From contig NZ_JAPDMU010000003.1 of assembly GCF_026319325.1 (NCBI RefSeq), positions 1 through 64,000 on the forward strand: a stretch of DNA of 64,000 nucleotides, written 5' to 3'. The notes under the pieces were generated by a model. The model saw only the letters and a program-made list of their open reading frames with translations. It was not told the origin of the DNA and did not search any database. Shown piece by piece: positions 38,729 through 46,149 of the stretch; the stretch's first letter is position 1; every line of letters starts with the position of its first letter. This DNA comes from Methylophaga sp. OBS3 (GTDB lineage Bacteria > Pseudomonadota > Gammaproteobacteria > Nitrosococcales > Methylophagaceae). The translations under genes and the position numbers were made by a program.

Positions 38729-39078
38729 GGATCCCTAGGTGAAGTTCGGCCAGAGTCTTCTATCATTAATATATAAGCGCGAATATCTTCTTTACTGGCT
38801 GTGAGTACAAATGGCGCTATCTCACGCATTGTTTCTTGGATATAGGGCGAGATATCCTTATTTTCTGTAAAAAGCTCACTTCTCACTTCGCAGAATAAAA
38901 CTATTCCGTCACGAAAATTTTCAAGATCAGACGCTAAGGTCTCATCTTCACCAATTGTCCAGCCACGTGACAGCCATTCTTGATAGCAATCCTGCACTAA
39001 TAAACTGTTCATTTCAGTTGCACCGGCCTGCCAACCTGAAGATAACAATAAAATACTCAGTATTAATTTGTGCATCAT
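38713..39078 (-). CDS. Small periplasmic protein of unknown function
   Basis: About 121 residues from the chosen Met pair (MMHKLILSILLL), with a signal peptide cleaved after about GATE, then a mostly helical acidic domain with two Cys (DCYQEW and LFCEV) that could form a disulfide. An in-frame start at 39105 would add nine charged residues before the signal and is less likely. The 3' end overlaps the convergent Cys/His-rich gene. Family not recognised. Confidence 0.65.
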   Translation of the reverse strand: MMHKLILSILLLSSGWQAGATEMNSLLVQDCYQEWLSRGWTIGEDETLASDLENFRDGIVLFCEVRSELFTENKDISPYIQETMREIAPFVLTASKEDIRAYILMIEDSGRTSPRDPYLRP

Positions 39079-39247
39079 GTTTACCCTGCCATCACGGTGG
39101 AACATATTCTCATCTTAAATGACTTTGTTTATCACCCACAATAAAAGCTGCGCTAATAAAGTGCGAACACGCTGTGTATTGGTGCACCAAAATAACACCC
39201 CGAACCCACAAAAAATGTAACACATTGATTTTTAATGAATTTAAAAG

Positions 39248-39274
39248 TTGGCATTCTTAATGCAACACTAAAAT
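39248..39274 (+). promoter_or_regulatory. Candidate promoter (sigma-54-like or short-spacer sigma-70)
   Basis: TGGCATTCTTAATGCA (39249-39264) has the GG-N10-GC spacing of a sigma-54 promoter. The same bases can be read as a sigma-70 promoter, TTGGCA (39248-39253) and TAAAAT (39269-39274), but with a short 15-base spacer. Both would start transcription near 39275-39285, just upstream of an orphan terminator. Confidence 0.4.
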
Positions 39275-39356
39275 TGTAGTTTTTTTCAGTTGCATGTTGT
39301 TCTCTCTCTCGCTGCGTGCTGAGCTTTGGGTAGGTCTTTGACCTACCCTTTTTTTT
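39275..39356 (+). ncRNA. Candidate small RNA, about 80 nt
   Basis: In the 364-base gap between the periplasmic-protein gene and the glycerate kinase gene, a promoter-like site is followed by about 50 bases containing a C/U-rich run (TTCTCTCTCTCGC), then a textbook intrinsic terminator. No open reading frame is credible. The layout is that of an independent small RNA, or of a terminated leader for the downstream operon. The C/U run could pair with purine-rich ribosome sites such as AGAGAGG; that is inference. Confidence 0.45.
39328..39356 (+). terminator. Orphan intrinsic terminator
   Basis: Perfect 9-base-pair stem GGGTAGGTC/GACCTACCC with a 3-base loop followed by eight T, on the plus strand only. 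The nearest upstream genes face the other way, so it must end a transcript starting within the gap. Confidence 0.9.
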
Positions 39357-39469
39357 GCTCAATTCTTTTTTAATCTTGTAGCAATATTTAATCGTTATAA
39401 ATTGGAAAAAGTCAGCCGGTACGAATTTTGCGTTAACCCTATAAATCTTTTTAGGAAGCCCGGCAAATT

Positions 39470-41242
39470 ATGGATATCACAACCCAGCACATACGCAGTT
39501 TTCTTGATGCGCACCAGTTGCCACCAGCCTATGCCCAGCAAATTCAGCAATGGTATGCAGCATTAATTAAAGAGCTATTTTTGCACCAGAAAAGTGCAAA
39601 ACGCCCATTTCTGGTCGGGCTTCATGGTGCGCAAGGCTCAGGAAAAACGACCCTTTCAGCCTGTATTGCACATATGCTTTGTGAGGCATATCAATGTCAA
39701 ACCATCACTTTATCACTCGATGACTTTTACCTAACTAAAGCTGAGCGACAACAGCTAGCGACTTCTGTTCACCCTCTGCTTGCTACTCGAGGCGTTCCAG
39801 GAACACACGATATCCCATTATTCATTAACACTATTGAAAAACTGGTTGATGGAAACTTGCCCGTAGCTATCCCCAAATTTAATAAAGCCAGCGATGATCG
39901 TTTGCCAGAGAGCGAGTGGCAAGTTATTACACTGCAACCCAAGGTCATCATTATCGAAGGCTGGTGTATGGGTGCACTTCCTGAATCTATGCAAGCGCTA
40001 GCGATTGCCATTAATAGCTTAGAGGCAGATGAAGATCCAGAAGGCTTATGGCGCCGGTATGTAAATAGCCAATTAGCTGGTGCCTATCAGGCTTTATTTG
40101 CCCACATCGATTATTGGTTAATGCTTAAAGCGCCAAGTTTTGACTGCATTTATCAATGGCGCTTGCAACAAGAGCAGGCACTCGCAGCCTCTGATAGTTC
40201 AACTGACAAGTCCGGCATTATGGACGAAAAGACACTCGCAAAATTTATACAGTTTTATCAACGACTCACTACTCATTGTTTGGAAAGTTTACCCAGCCGC
40301 ATGGACACCGTAATAGAATTAAATTCAGAAAGACATATCACCAATATTGTTAGGCCTAACCAGCCAACTAGCGATGACGCTAGTGACAAATTACTTATTT
40401 TCACTGACCTTGATGGCAGCTTATTAGATCATTATCACTACCGACATGATGAGGCTGATGCCACCTTATGTGAGCTTGAAGAGCAAGGTATCCCAGTAAT
40501 TCCTATTAGCAGCAAAACACGCTCAGAAATAGAACTACTCCGCCAAACGCTGCGTAACCCGCATCCATTTATCAGTGAAAATGGTGCTGCAGTCTATATT
40601 CCAAAACAGTATTTTCCTACTCAGCCTGAAGGCACCGTTGTTAAAGACGAGTATTGGCAAAAAAGCTTTGTTGAAAACCGCCAGCATTGGCTTGCCATTA
40701 TTAACGACCTCAAACCTGAGTTTGGTAAAGATTTCACCAGCTTCGCTGATGCCGGTATTGATGGCATTATGAGCTTAACGGGTTTAGATGTTCATGCTGC
40801 AGCTCGCGCTGCACATCGTGAATACGGCGAAGCAATTGCTTGGCATGGTAGCCCCACCCGACAAAAATTATTTGTTGAAACATTGGAAGCCGCAGGTGCA
40901 ACCGTGTTGCAAGGCGGCCGTTTTTTACATGTCTCAGGAAGCAGTGATAAAGGCAAAGCACTGCATTGGCTGACGCAACAATATCAACTCAATCATCCCA
41001 ACAGTCATTGGCAAACGCTTGCCATTGGCGATAGCAATAATGATATCGCGATGCTTAATCAGGCAGATCTTGCCTTACTGATTCCATCGCCTGTTCATGG
41101 TTTACCAGAGATAACACAACGTAGTGGTGTCTATATCGCGCCACATAAAGGACCACGAGGCTGGTCGGCTGGCGTCAAAAACATTCTTAATCAAGAACGT
41201 CAGTCAGACCTCGCTCAGCTACAGGAGCATGCACATGGCTGA
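39470..41242 (+). CDS. Glycerate kinase fused to glucosyl-3-phosphoglycerate phosphatase-like domain
   Basis: A 590-residue two-domain protein. Residues about 1-290 are a P-loop kinase of the plant-type D-glycerate kinase family (Walker A GAQGSGKTT near 53-61; SLDDFYLT; EGWCMG). Residues about 305-580 are a HAD phosphatase of the mannosyl-3-phosphoglycerate phosphatase type (FTDLDGSLLD near 310, ENGAAVYIP, GDSNNDIAML near 520). The neighbours indicate that it dephosphorylates glucosyl-3-phosphoglycerate to glucosylglycerate and phosphorylates glycerate released by the phosphorylase. The fusion puts a forward step and a recycling step in one chain. It overlaps gpgS by eight bases. Activities are inferred from family and context. 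Confidence 0.88.
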   Translation: MDITTQHIRSFLDAHQLPPAYAQQIQQWYAALIKELFLHQKSAKRPFLVGLHGAQGSGKTTLSACIAHMLCEAYQCQTITLSLDDFYLTKAERQQLATSVHPLLATRGVPGTHDIPLFINTIEKLVDGNLPVAIPKFNKASDDRLPESEWQVITLQPKVIIIEGWCMGALPESMQALAIAINSLEADEDPEGLWRRYVNSQLAGAYQALFAHIDYWLMLKAPSFDCIYQWRLQQEQALAASDSSTDKSGIMDEKTLAKFIQFYQRLTTHCLESLPSRMDTVIELNSERHITNIVRPNQPTSDDASDKLLIFTDLDGSLLDHYHYRHDEADATLCELEEQGIPVIPISSKTRSEIELLRQTLRNPHPFISENGAAVYIPKQYFPTQPEGTVVKDEYWQKSFVENRQHWLAIINDLKPEFGKDFTSFADAGIDGIMSLTGLDVHAAARAAHREYGEAIAWHGSPTRQKLFVETLEAAGATVLQGGRFLHVSGSSDKGKALHWLTQQYQLNHPNSHWQTLAIGDSNNDIAMLNQADLALLIPSPVHGLPEITQRSGVYIAPHKGPRGWSAGVKNILNQERQSDLAQLQEHAHG

Positions 41243-42467
41243 TTTTCACCAAAATGGCATCATCACTACACTTCATAACCTTACGCACAGACATCTCGCG
41301 GATCTAGAGCAAGACCTTGTTAACTTTAGCCAACAACGGCCAATGGGCTTGCTGCTTCCATCACTTTATTCTGAGCTTGAAGGAGCAGCATTACCCGACA
41401 TTATTCAGCAACTTAAAACAGTACCTTATCTTTCTGAAATTGTTATTGGGTTAGATCGTGCTGACGCAGAGCAATATCAAAAAGCACTCAGTTTTTTTGG
41501 CACATTACCTCAGCATCACCGCGTGCTTTGGCAAGATGGACCACGGTTACGTGCTATTGATGCGGAGTTACAAGAACTCGGTTTAGCGCCACAACAACCG
41601 GGAAAAGGCCGCAATGTCTGGTACTGCATGGGCTATATTTTGGCCTCAGGGAAAGCCGAGTCAGTCGCATTACATGACTGCGACATTGTCACTTACTCAA
41701 CGGAAATGTTGGCAAGATTGATTTATCCCGTTGCCAATCCGTTATTTAACTATGAATTTTGCAAAGGCTATTACGCACGTGTTGCTGGTGGCCGTCTTAA
41801 TGGGCGAGTTAACAGATTACTCATCACCCCGCTACTTCGGGCATTAAAATCTGTAATGGGTCCGAGTGATTATCTCGACTATATGGATAGCTATCGATAC
41901 TCGTTAGCGGGAGAGTTCTCCTTCCGCCGTGATGTTCTCAACGATATTCGGATTCCGAGCGATTGGGGTTTAGAAATCGGCGTGTTATCTGAAATGCACC
42001 GTAACTACGCCAATAATCGTCTCTGCCAAGTTGATATTGCTGATATTTATGATCATAAACACCAAGATTTATCTGTTGATGATCAACAAGGTGGCCTTTC
42101 AAAAATGTCGATTGATATTGCTAAAGCGCTTTTTCGTAAACTGGCGACCAAAGGTACTGTATTTAGCCCTGAGCATTTCAGAAGCATTAAAGCGACTTAC
42201 TACCGTATTGCTTTGGATTTTGTCGAAACCTATCGCAACGATGCTCTAATGAATGGCCTCGACTTTGATATCCATCAAGAAGAAGCCTCAGTTGAGATGT
42301 TTTCTCGAAATATCATGGATGCGGGTCAAATCTTCTTAGAAAATCCTATGGAGACGCCTTTTATTCCAAGCTGGAACCGTGTGCAAAGTGCATTACCAGA
42401 TATATTCACACGCCTTTATGAAGCTGTAGAAGCTGACCATGCAGAATTTTCTAAGGAGAACGCATGA
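41235..42467 (+). CDS. gpgS: Glucosyl-3-phosphoglycerate synthase
   Basis: Transfers glucose from NDP-glucose to 3-phosphoglycerate, the first step of glucosylglycerate synthesis. The 410-residue GT81-type enzyme has a GT-A fold with the metal motif DCDIVTY and conserved GKGRNVWYCMGY. The ATG at 41235 is preceded by CAGGAG; an in-frame extension to 41124 lies wholly inside the upstream gene and is rejected. It overlaps both neighbours (8 bases upstream, ATGA downstream), so the three genes are one coupled operon. Confidence 0.93.
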   Translation: MADFHQNGIITTLHNLTHRHLADLEQDLVNFSQQRPMGLLLPSLYSELEGAALPDIIQQLKTVPYLSEIVIGLDRADAEQYQKALSFFGTLPQHHRVLWQDGPRLRAIDAELQELGLAPQQPGKGRNVWYCMGYILASGKAESVALHDCDIVTYSTEMLARLIYPVANPLFNYEFCKGYYARVAGGRLNGRVNRLLITPLLRALKSVMGPSDYLDYMDSYRYSLAGEFSFRRDVLNDIRIPSDWGLEIGVLSEMHRNYANNRLCQVDIADIYDHKHQDLSVDDQQGGLSKMSIDIAKALFRKLATKGTVFSPEHFRSIKATYYRIALDFVETYRNDALMNGLDFDIHQEEASVEMFSRNIMDAGQIFLENPMETPFIPSWNRVQSALPDIFTRLYEAVEADHAEFSKENA

Positions 42468-44203
42468 ATACAGCAGCCAATATTCATCCCCTCACCCATC
42501 ACTTAGATATCATTTACGCCGAACTCTATGATGCTGAAACACGCGGTAACCTAGCTAGTGAGTTGATGGATATCATGCGGCTGGATGCTGATGCGTTAAT
42601 GCAAAGCAGTACCCAGAATAAATGGCAGGCATCAGATATTGCGGTGATCAGCTATGGCGCGAGTGTCATTAAAGACCATGAAAAACCATTGGTCACACTC
42701 AAGCGGTTTGCACAGGAGTTTCTTCAACCCTACAGCAACATGCTGCATATCCTACCTTTCTTCCCTTACTGTAGTGATGATGGCTTTGCGGTTAAAGACT
42801 TTATGCAAGTCGATCCTACGCTTGGTGACTGGGAGGATATCAATGCTATCGCCAAAGACTGCATGTTAATGGCGGATTTAGTGATCAATCATGCCTCGAC
42901 CGAGAGTAAATGGTTTGAAAACTTTCAACGCTGTGAGGGTGAAGGCCATGATTTCTTTTATACAGCTGATGCTAATGCCGATATTGATCAAGTAGTCAGG
43001 CCTCGGACCAGCCCATTATTAAGACCAACCGAAACAGCTGATGGACTAAAAAACGTTTGGTGTACCTTTAGTCATACTCAGGCCGATCTCGACTTTAGAA
43101 ATCCTGCTGTGTTGAAGATGATTATCCGAATCATCCGTTTTTACTTAGATCAGGGCGTGCGCTTATTCCGTCTTGATGCAGTGGCGTTTGTCTGGAAAGA
43201 GCCGGGAACCAGCAGTTTAAACCTGCCACAAACACACGAAATCGTTAGGTTACTGCGTTTATTAATCGAACATGCACAGCCTGATGCCATCATTATTACC
43301 GAAACCAATATCCCTAATCGGGAAAACCTGAGTTATTTTGGTAATGGTAATGAAGCACACTGGATTTATAACTTTTCATTACCACCTTTATTACTCAACA
43401 CTATGATGACTGGCGATAGCAGTTACCTACGCCAATGGCTGATGAGTATGCCGCCCGCCCAGCAAGGCACCGCTTACTTTAACTTTATCGCCTCTCATGA
43501 TGGTATTGGTCTGCGCCCAGCTGAAGGTCTACTTAGCGAACAGGAAATCACCACATTAATTAGCACCATGCAGGGATTTGGAGGGGAAATTTCTTGGCGT
43601 GCAAGTGCTAATGGCATCAAAAAACCCTACGAAATTAACATCGCATTATTTGATGCTATGCAGGGTACCGTTAAAGGCCCTGATAACTGGCAAATTCCGC
43701 GTTTCTTATGTGCACATGGCATCATGCTGGCACTGGAAGGTGTTCCGGGCATTTATATTCATAGCCTGCTTGCCACGAGCAATGATTATCAACGGGTTGA
43801 ATCATTAGGATATGCCCGAGCAATTAACCGGCATCAGTGGCAAGATGATGATATTCGTAAGCGATTACAGCAACATGACTCGCAGCATTCTCTGATATAT
43901 CGTCAATTAACAACGTTAATTCAATTGCGCCGACAACAGCCTGCTTTTCACCCTAATGCAACGCAGTACACACTTCAATTAGGCCAGTCGTTGTTTGGTT
44001 TTTGGCGACAAAGCCAAGACCGGCGTCAAAGTATTTTTTGTATTTTCAATATCACTGATAGCAATCAAACTATGTATATCAATGACTTAAACCTTGTCGC
44101 AACAGACACATGGCGAGACTTGATCAGTGGTGAGTCCTTAGAAAACTGGCCTGATAAACTGTCTTTGGCCCCTTATCAAATGCTCTGGTTGAGTAATAGT
44201 TAA
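42464..44203 (+). CDS. GH13 sugar phosphorylase, probably glucosylglycerate phosphorylase
   Basis: A 579-residue member of the sucrose phosphorylase subfamily (GH13_18): FFPYCSDDGFAVKDF, nucleophile region RLFRLDAVAFVWKE, acid region IITETNI and FIASHDGIGLRPAEG. In this operon the likely reaction is glucosylglycerate plus phosphate to glucose-1-phosphate and glycerate; sucrose or glucosylglycerol phosphorolysis are alternatives that sequence alone cannot exclude. The ATG overlaps the gpgS stop and GGAG precedes it. Its two products are substrates of GalU (next gene) and of the kinase domain (first gene). Confidence 0.88.
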   Translation: MNTAANIHPLTHHLDIIYAELYDAETRGNLASELMDIMRLDADALMQSSTQNKWQASDIAVISYGASVIKDHEKPLVTLKRFAQEFLQPYSNMLHILPFFPYCSDDGFAVKDFMQVDPTLGDWEDINAIAKDCMLMADLVINHASTESKWFENFQRCEGEGHDFFYTADANADIDQVVRPRTSPLLRPTETADGLKNVWCTFSHTQADLDFRNPAVLKMIIRIIRFYLDQGVRLFRLDAVAFVWKEPGTSSLNLPQTHEIVRLLRLLIEHAQPDAIIITETNIPNRENLSYFGNGNEAHWIYNFSLPPLLLNTMMTGDSSYLRQWLMSMPPAQQGTAYFNFIASHDGIGLRPAEGLLSEQEITTLISTMQGFGGEISWRASANGIKKPYEINIALFDAMQGTVKGPDNWQIPRFLCAHGIMLALEGVPGIYIHSLLATSNDYQRVESLGYARAINRHQWQDDDIRKRLQQHDSQHSLIYRQLTTLIQLRRQQPAFHPNATQYTLQLGQSLFGFWRQSQDRRQSIFCIFNITDSNQTMYINDLNLVATDTWRDLISGESLENWPDKLSLAPYQMLWLSNS

Positions 44204-44277
44204 CAGACCCCATATTGTGGTCATGGTAATTTAATAACAATCGACTATGCTCCCTTGAACTAAAAAAAGGATAAAAA

Positions 44278-45129
44278 ATGTCTGATACACAACGAATTCG
44301 TAAATGTTTATTTCCCGTCGCAGGCTATGGCACACGGTTCTTACCGGCTACCAAAGCGATGCCGAAAGAAATGTTGCCGATCGTTAACAAGCCGCTTATT
44401 CAGTACGGCGTAGAAGAAGCAATGGAAGCTAATCTCACTCAGATGGGCTTTATCACCGGTCGTGGTAAACGCGCCATTGCCGATCACTTTGATACGAGCT
44501 ATGAGCTCGAGCACCAAATCCAAGGAACCTCCAAAGAAAAACATCTGGCGGATATTCGTCACGTAATGGATAGCTGTGACTTTATGTTTATTCGTCAACG
44601 TGAAATGTTGGGCTTAGGCCATGCTATTCTCACCGGCGAATCTATTGTTGGTAAAGAACCCTTTGCCGTTATTTTGGCTGATGATTTATGTGCAACACCC
44701 GATGATGGGAGTGACCGCGCGCTGAGTCAGTTAGTTGACTTGTACCAACGTCATAATTGCACTGTGATCGCGATTGAAGAAGTTCCGCCTGAAAATACCG
44801 GTAGCTATGGTGTTATCGCTGGTGAAGAAATCGAACCCGGCGTCTATCGCATTACCGATATGATCGAAAAACCAAAACCAGAAGAAGCACCAAGCAACTT
44901 GGCTATCATTGGTCGTTACGTGTTCACCAATGATATTTTCGATTACATTCGAGACACACCTCCTGGCGCTAATGGCGAAGTACAAATTACGGATGCCATC
45001 AAGGCTATGGCACAAGAGAAAACCGTTTTAGCGTATAAATTTAAAGGTCATCGTTTTGACTGCGGTAGTATCGGCGGCTTTGTAGAAGCTACTAATTACT
45101 ACTATGAAAACGATTACAAAGGCCGTTAA
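44278..45129 (+). CDS. galU: UTP-glucose-1-phosphate uridylyltransferase
   Basis: Makes UDP-glucose from glucose-1-phosphate. The 283-residue protein has the nucleotide-binding signature FPVAGYGTRFLPATKAMPKEMLPI broken here as PVAGYGTRFLPATKAMPKE, plus VILADDLC and the C-terminal GHRFDCGS. It starts 74 bases after the phosphorylase with AAAGGA before the ATG, so it may share the operon or have its own promoter. It could return glucose-1-phosphate to the NDP-glucose pool used by GpgS. Confidence 0.96.
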   Translation: MSDTQRIRKCLFPVAGYGTRFLPATKAMPKEMLPIVNKPLIQYGVEEAMEANLTQMGFITGRGKRAIADHFDTSYELEHQIQGTSKEKHLADIRHVMDSCDFMFIRQREMLGLGHAILTGESIVGKEPFAVILADDLCATPDDGSDRALSQLVDLYQRHNCTVIAIEEVPPENTGSYGVIAGEEIEPGVYRITDMIEKPKPEEAPSNLAIIGRYVFTNDIFDYIRDTPPGANGEVQITDAIKAMAQEKTVLAYKFKGHRFDCGSIGGFVEATNYYYENDYKGR

Positions 45130-45176
45130 AGCGTTAACTTGTTAAAATAACGTATTGCTTACTGTATACGCCTTTA

Positions 45177-45698
45177 ATGAATACCAACGTTGAACAAGAA
45201 AATACCACGCTGATCACGCAGGCGGCTTTTTTAGCAGAAGTCGCCTCGCAGTGGCAGACAGCTATGGACAATGAAGATGCGATTTCATTGTTTTTGATTG
45301 ATGTTGATGAGTTTGATGGCATTCGCCACAAAAGTGGCTGTGTCCGAAAAATCGTCAAAGCACTCGAAAGTATCCTGAATCGTGAGTCTGACTTCATTTG
45401 CCACTTTAGCCGTAAAAAGATCATGTTTTTAACGTCGAATATGACTTATCAACAGACTCGACAACTAGCGGTACGCATACATCAGCATGTCGCTTCGTTA
45501 TCTTTACGGCAAGTTCAAGATATCAACACGTCGCCACCGGTTACCGTGAGTATTGGACATACCTCCTATACTCCTACGCAAGATGGACAGTATGGCGTGT
45601 TAGATATTATTAGCTGTGTATTAAAGCTTTGCCAGCAAGCCAAAGAGGCTGGTGGAAATTGCACAAAAACCCGTCTTCATAGCCGGGTATTAGGCTAA
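45177..45698 (+). CDS. Degenerate GGDEF-domain protein
   Basis: A 173-residue stand-alone domain that follows the GGDEF fold: LFLIDVDEFDGIRHKSG matches the LDIDxFKxINDxxG region and VTVSIGHTSY the late strand. The catalytic GGDEF hairpin is replaced by SRKKIMFL, so it should not make c-di-GMP. It could bind a nucleotide or act as a partner protein. No sensory domain is attached. The ribosome site is weak, and it may ride on the galU transcript. Confidence 0.75.
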   Translation: MNTNVEQENTTLITQAAFLAEVASQWQTAMDNEDAISLFLIDVDEFDGIRHKSGCVRKIVKALESILNRESDFICHFSRKKIMFLTSNMTYQQTRQLAVRIHQHVASLSLRQVQDINTSPPVTVSIGHTSYTPTQDGQYGVLDIISCVLKLCQQAKEAGGNCTKTRLHSRVLG

Positions 45699-45715
45699 TT
45701 TTTGCAGTGCAAAAA
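45699..45715. promoter_or_regulatory. 17-base perfect palindrome upstream of miniprotein 1
   Basis: TTTTTGCA, one base, then TGCAAAAA, directly after the GGDEF-like gene stop. Its centre is about 45 bases upstream of the start predicted from a TATATT -10 box (45740-45745) that has no good -35. This is where an activator would sit; the protein is unknown. It could also be a weak terminator hairpin. Confidence 0.4.
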
Positions 45716-45778
45716 CTAGTCAAAATAAACTTTAGTTGCTATATTCCTTCCATAAAAATTTATTGATGAGAAAGAATC

Positions 45779-45886
45779 ATGCTGAAAAAACTAGATACAT
45801 TACTGATTGAAAAATTTCCACACATCATCTTGGCATTCACCGTTTTCTGGTTAGGCCTTGTAGCATACGGTTTCTTTAGTTCTTAA
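45779..45886 (+). CDS. Single-helix membrane miniprotein 1 (35 aa)
   Basis: A 35-codon gene. It starts MLKKLDTLLIEKFPHIIL and ends FWLGLVAYGFFSS; residues about 14-33 form one membrane helix. The ribosome site GATGAGAAAG lies upstream at good spacing and a strong terminator follows, which argues for a real single-gene unit. It aligns without gaps over 31 residues to miniprotein 2 (8 identities plus many conservative changes). Function unknown; small single-helix subunits of respiratory complexes are one possibility. Confidence 0.7.
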   Translation: MLKKLDTLLIEKFPHIILAFTVFWLGLVAYGFFSS

Positions 45887-45904
45887 TCAGAACTAAGAAA
45901 TATA

Positions 45905-45934
45905 AAAAAAAACCGGCATCTGCCGGTTTTTTTA
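45905..45934. terminator. Intrinsic terminator after miniprotein 1
   Basis: Stem AACCGGCA/TGCCGGTT flanked by A and T runs, so it can act in both directions. It separates the two miniprotein genes, which must therefore have separate promoters. Confidence 0.9.
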
Positions 45935-45965
45935 TGCCTGTTGTTTTTACCGATCCACTTTGCTT

Positions 45966-46007
45966 TTGATCCAGATCAAAATCCCTAGCGCTTAACAAGC
46001 GCATAGT
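45966..46007 (+). promoter_or_regulatory. FNR/Anr-type promoter of miniprotein 2
   Basis: TTGATCCAGATCAA (45966-45979) is a perfect match to the FNR/Anr consensus TTGAT-N4-ATCAA. A -10-like CATAGT lies at 46002-46007, placing the box centre close to -41.5, the classic class II activation position. It predicts induction of the next gene under low oxygen. Confidence 0.7.
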
Positions 46008-46044
46008 AGAACCGTAAATCAAACCAACCCTATTCGGAGGATTT

Positions 46045-46149
46045 ATGGAAAAAATTAATGAATGGATCATGGCGCACTTTTTCGAACTGATTCTTGTGTT
46101 ATCAGTTTTTTGCTTAGCTTGGGTTTCAGTAGGCTGGATGCTTACTTAA
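46045..46149 (+). CDS. Single-helix membrane miniprotein 2 (34 aa)
   Basis: A 34-codon gene with an excellent ribosome site (CGGAGG) seven bases before the ATG. It begins MEKINEWIMAHFFELIL and ends CLAWVSVGWMLT; residues about 13-32 form one helix. It is a paralogue of miniprotein 1: F, IL, VF, L, V and G positions match in a gap-free alignment. The FNR box and -10 upstream predict low-oxygen expression. The 3' end overlaps the convergent AlkD-like gene by 8 bases. Function unknown. Confidence 0.75.
   Translation: MEKINEWIMAHFFELILVLSVFCLAWVSVGWMLT

Noticed and set aside
39153-39362. 69-residue minus-strand frame in the gap before the glycerate kinase gene
   Set aside because: It covers the terminator and candidate promoter of the opposite strand, is very basic and has no ribosome site.
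41124-41234. Upstream in-frame extension of gpgS
   Set aside because: It lies wholly within the preceding gene, while the ATG at 41235 has CAGGAG and matches the family N-terminus.
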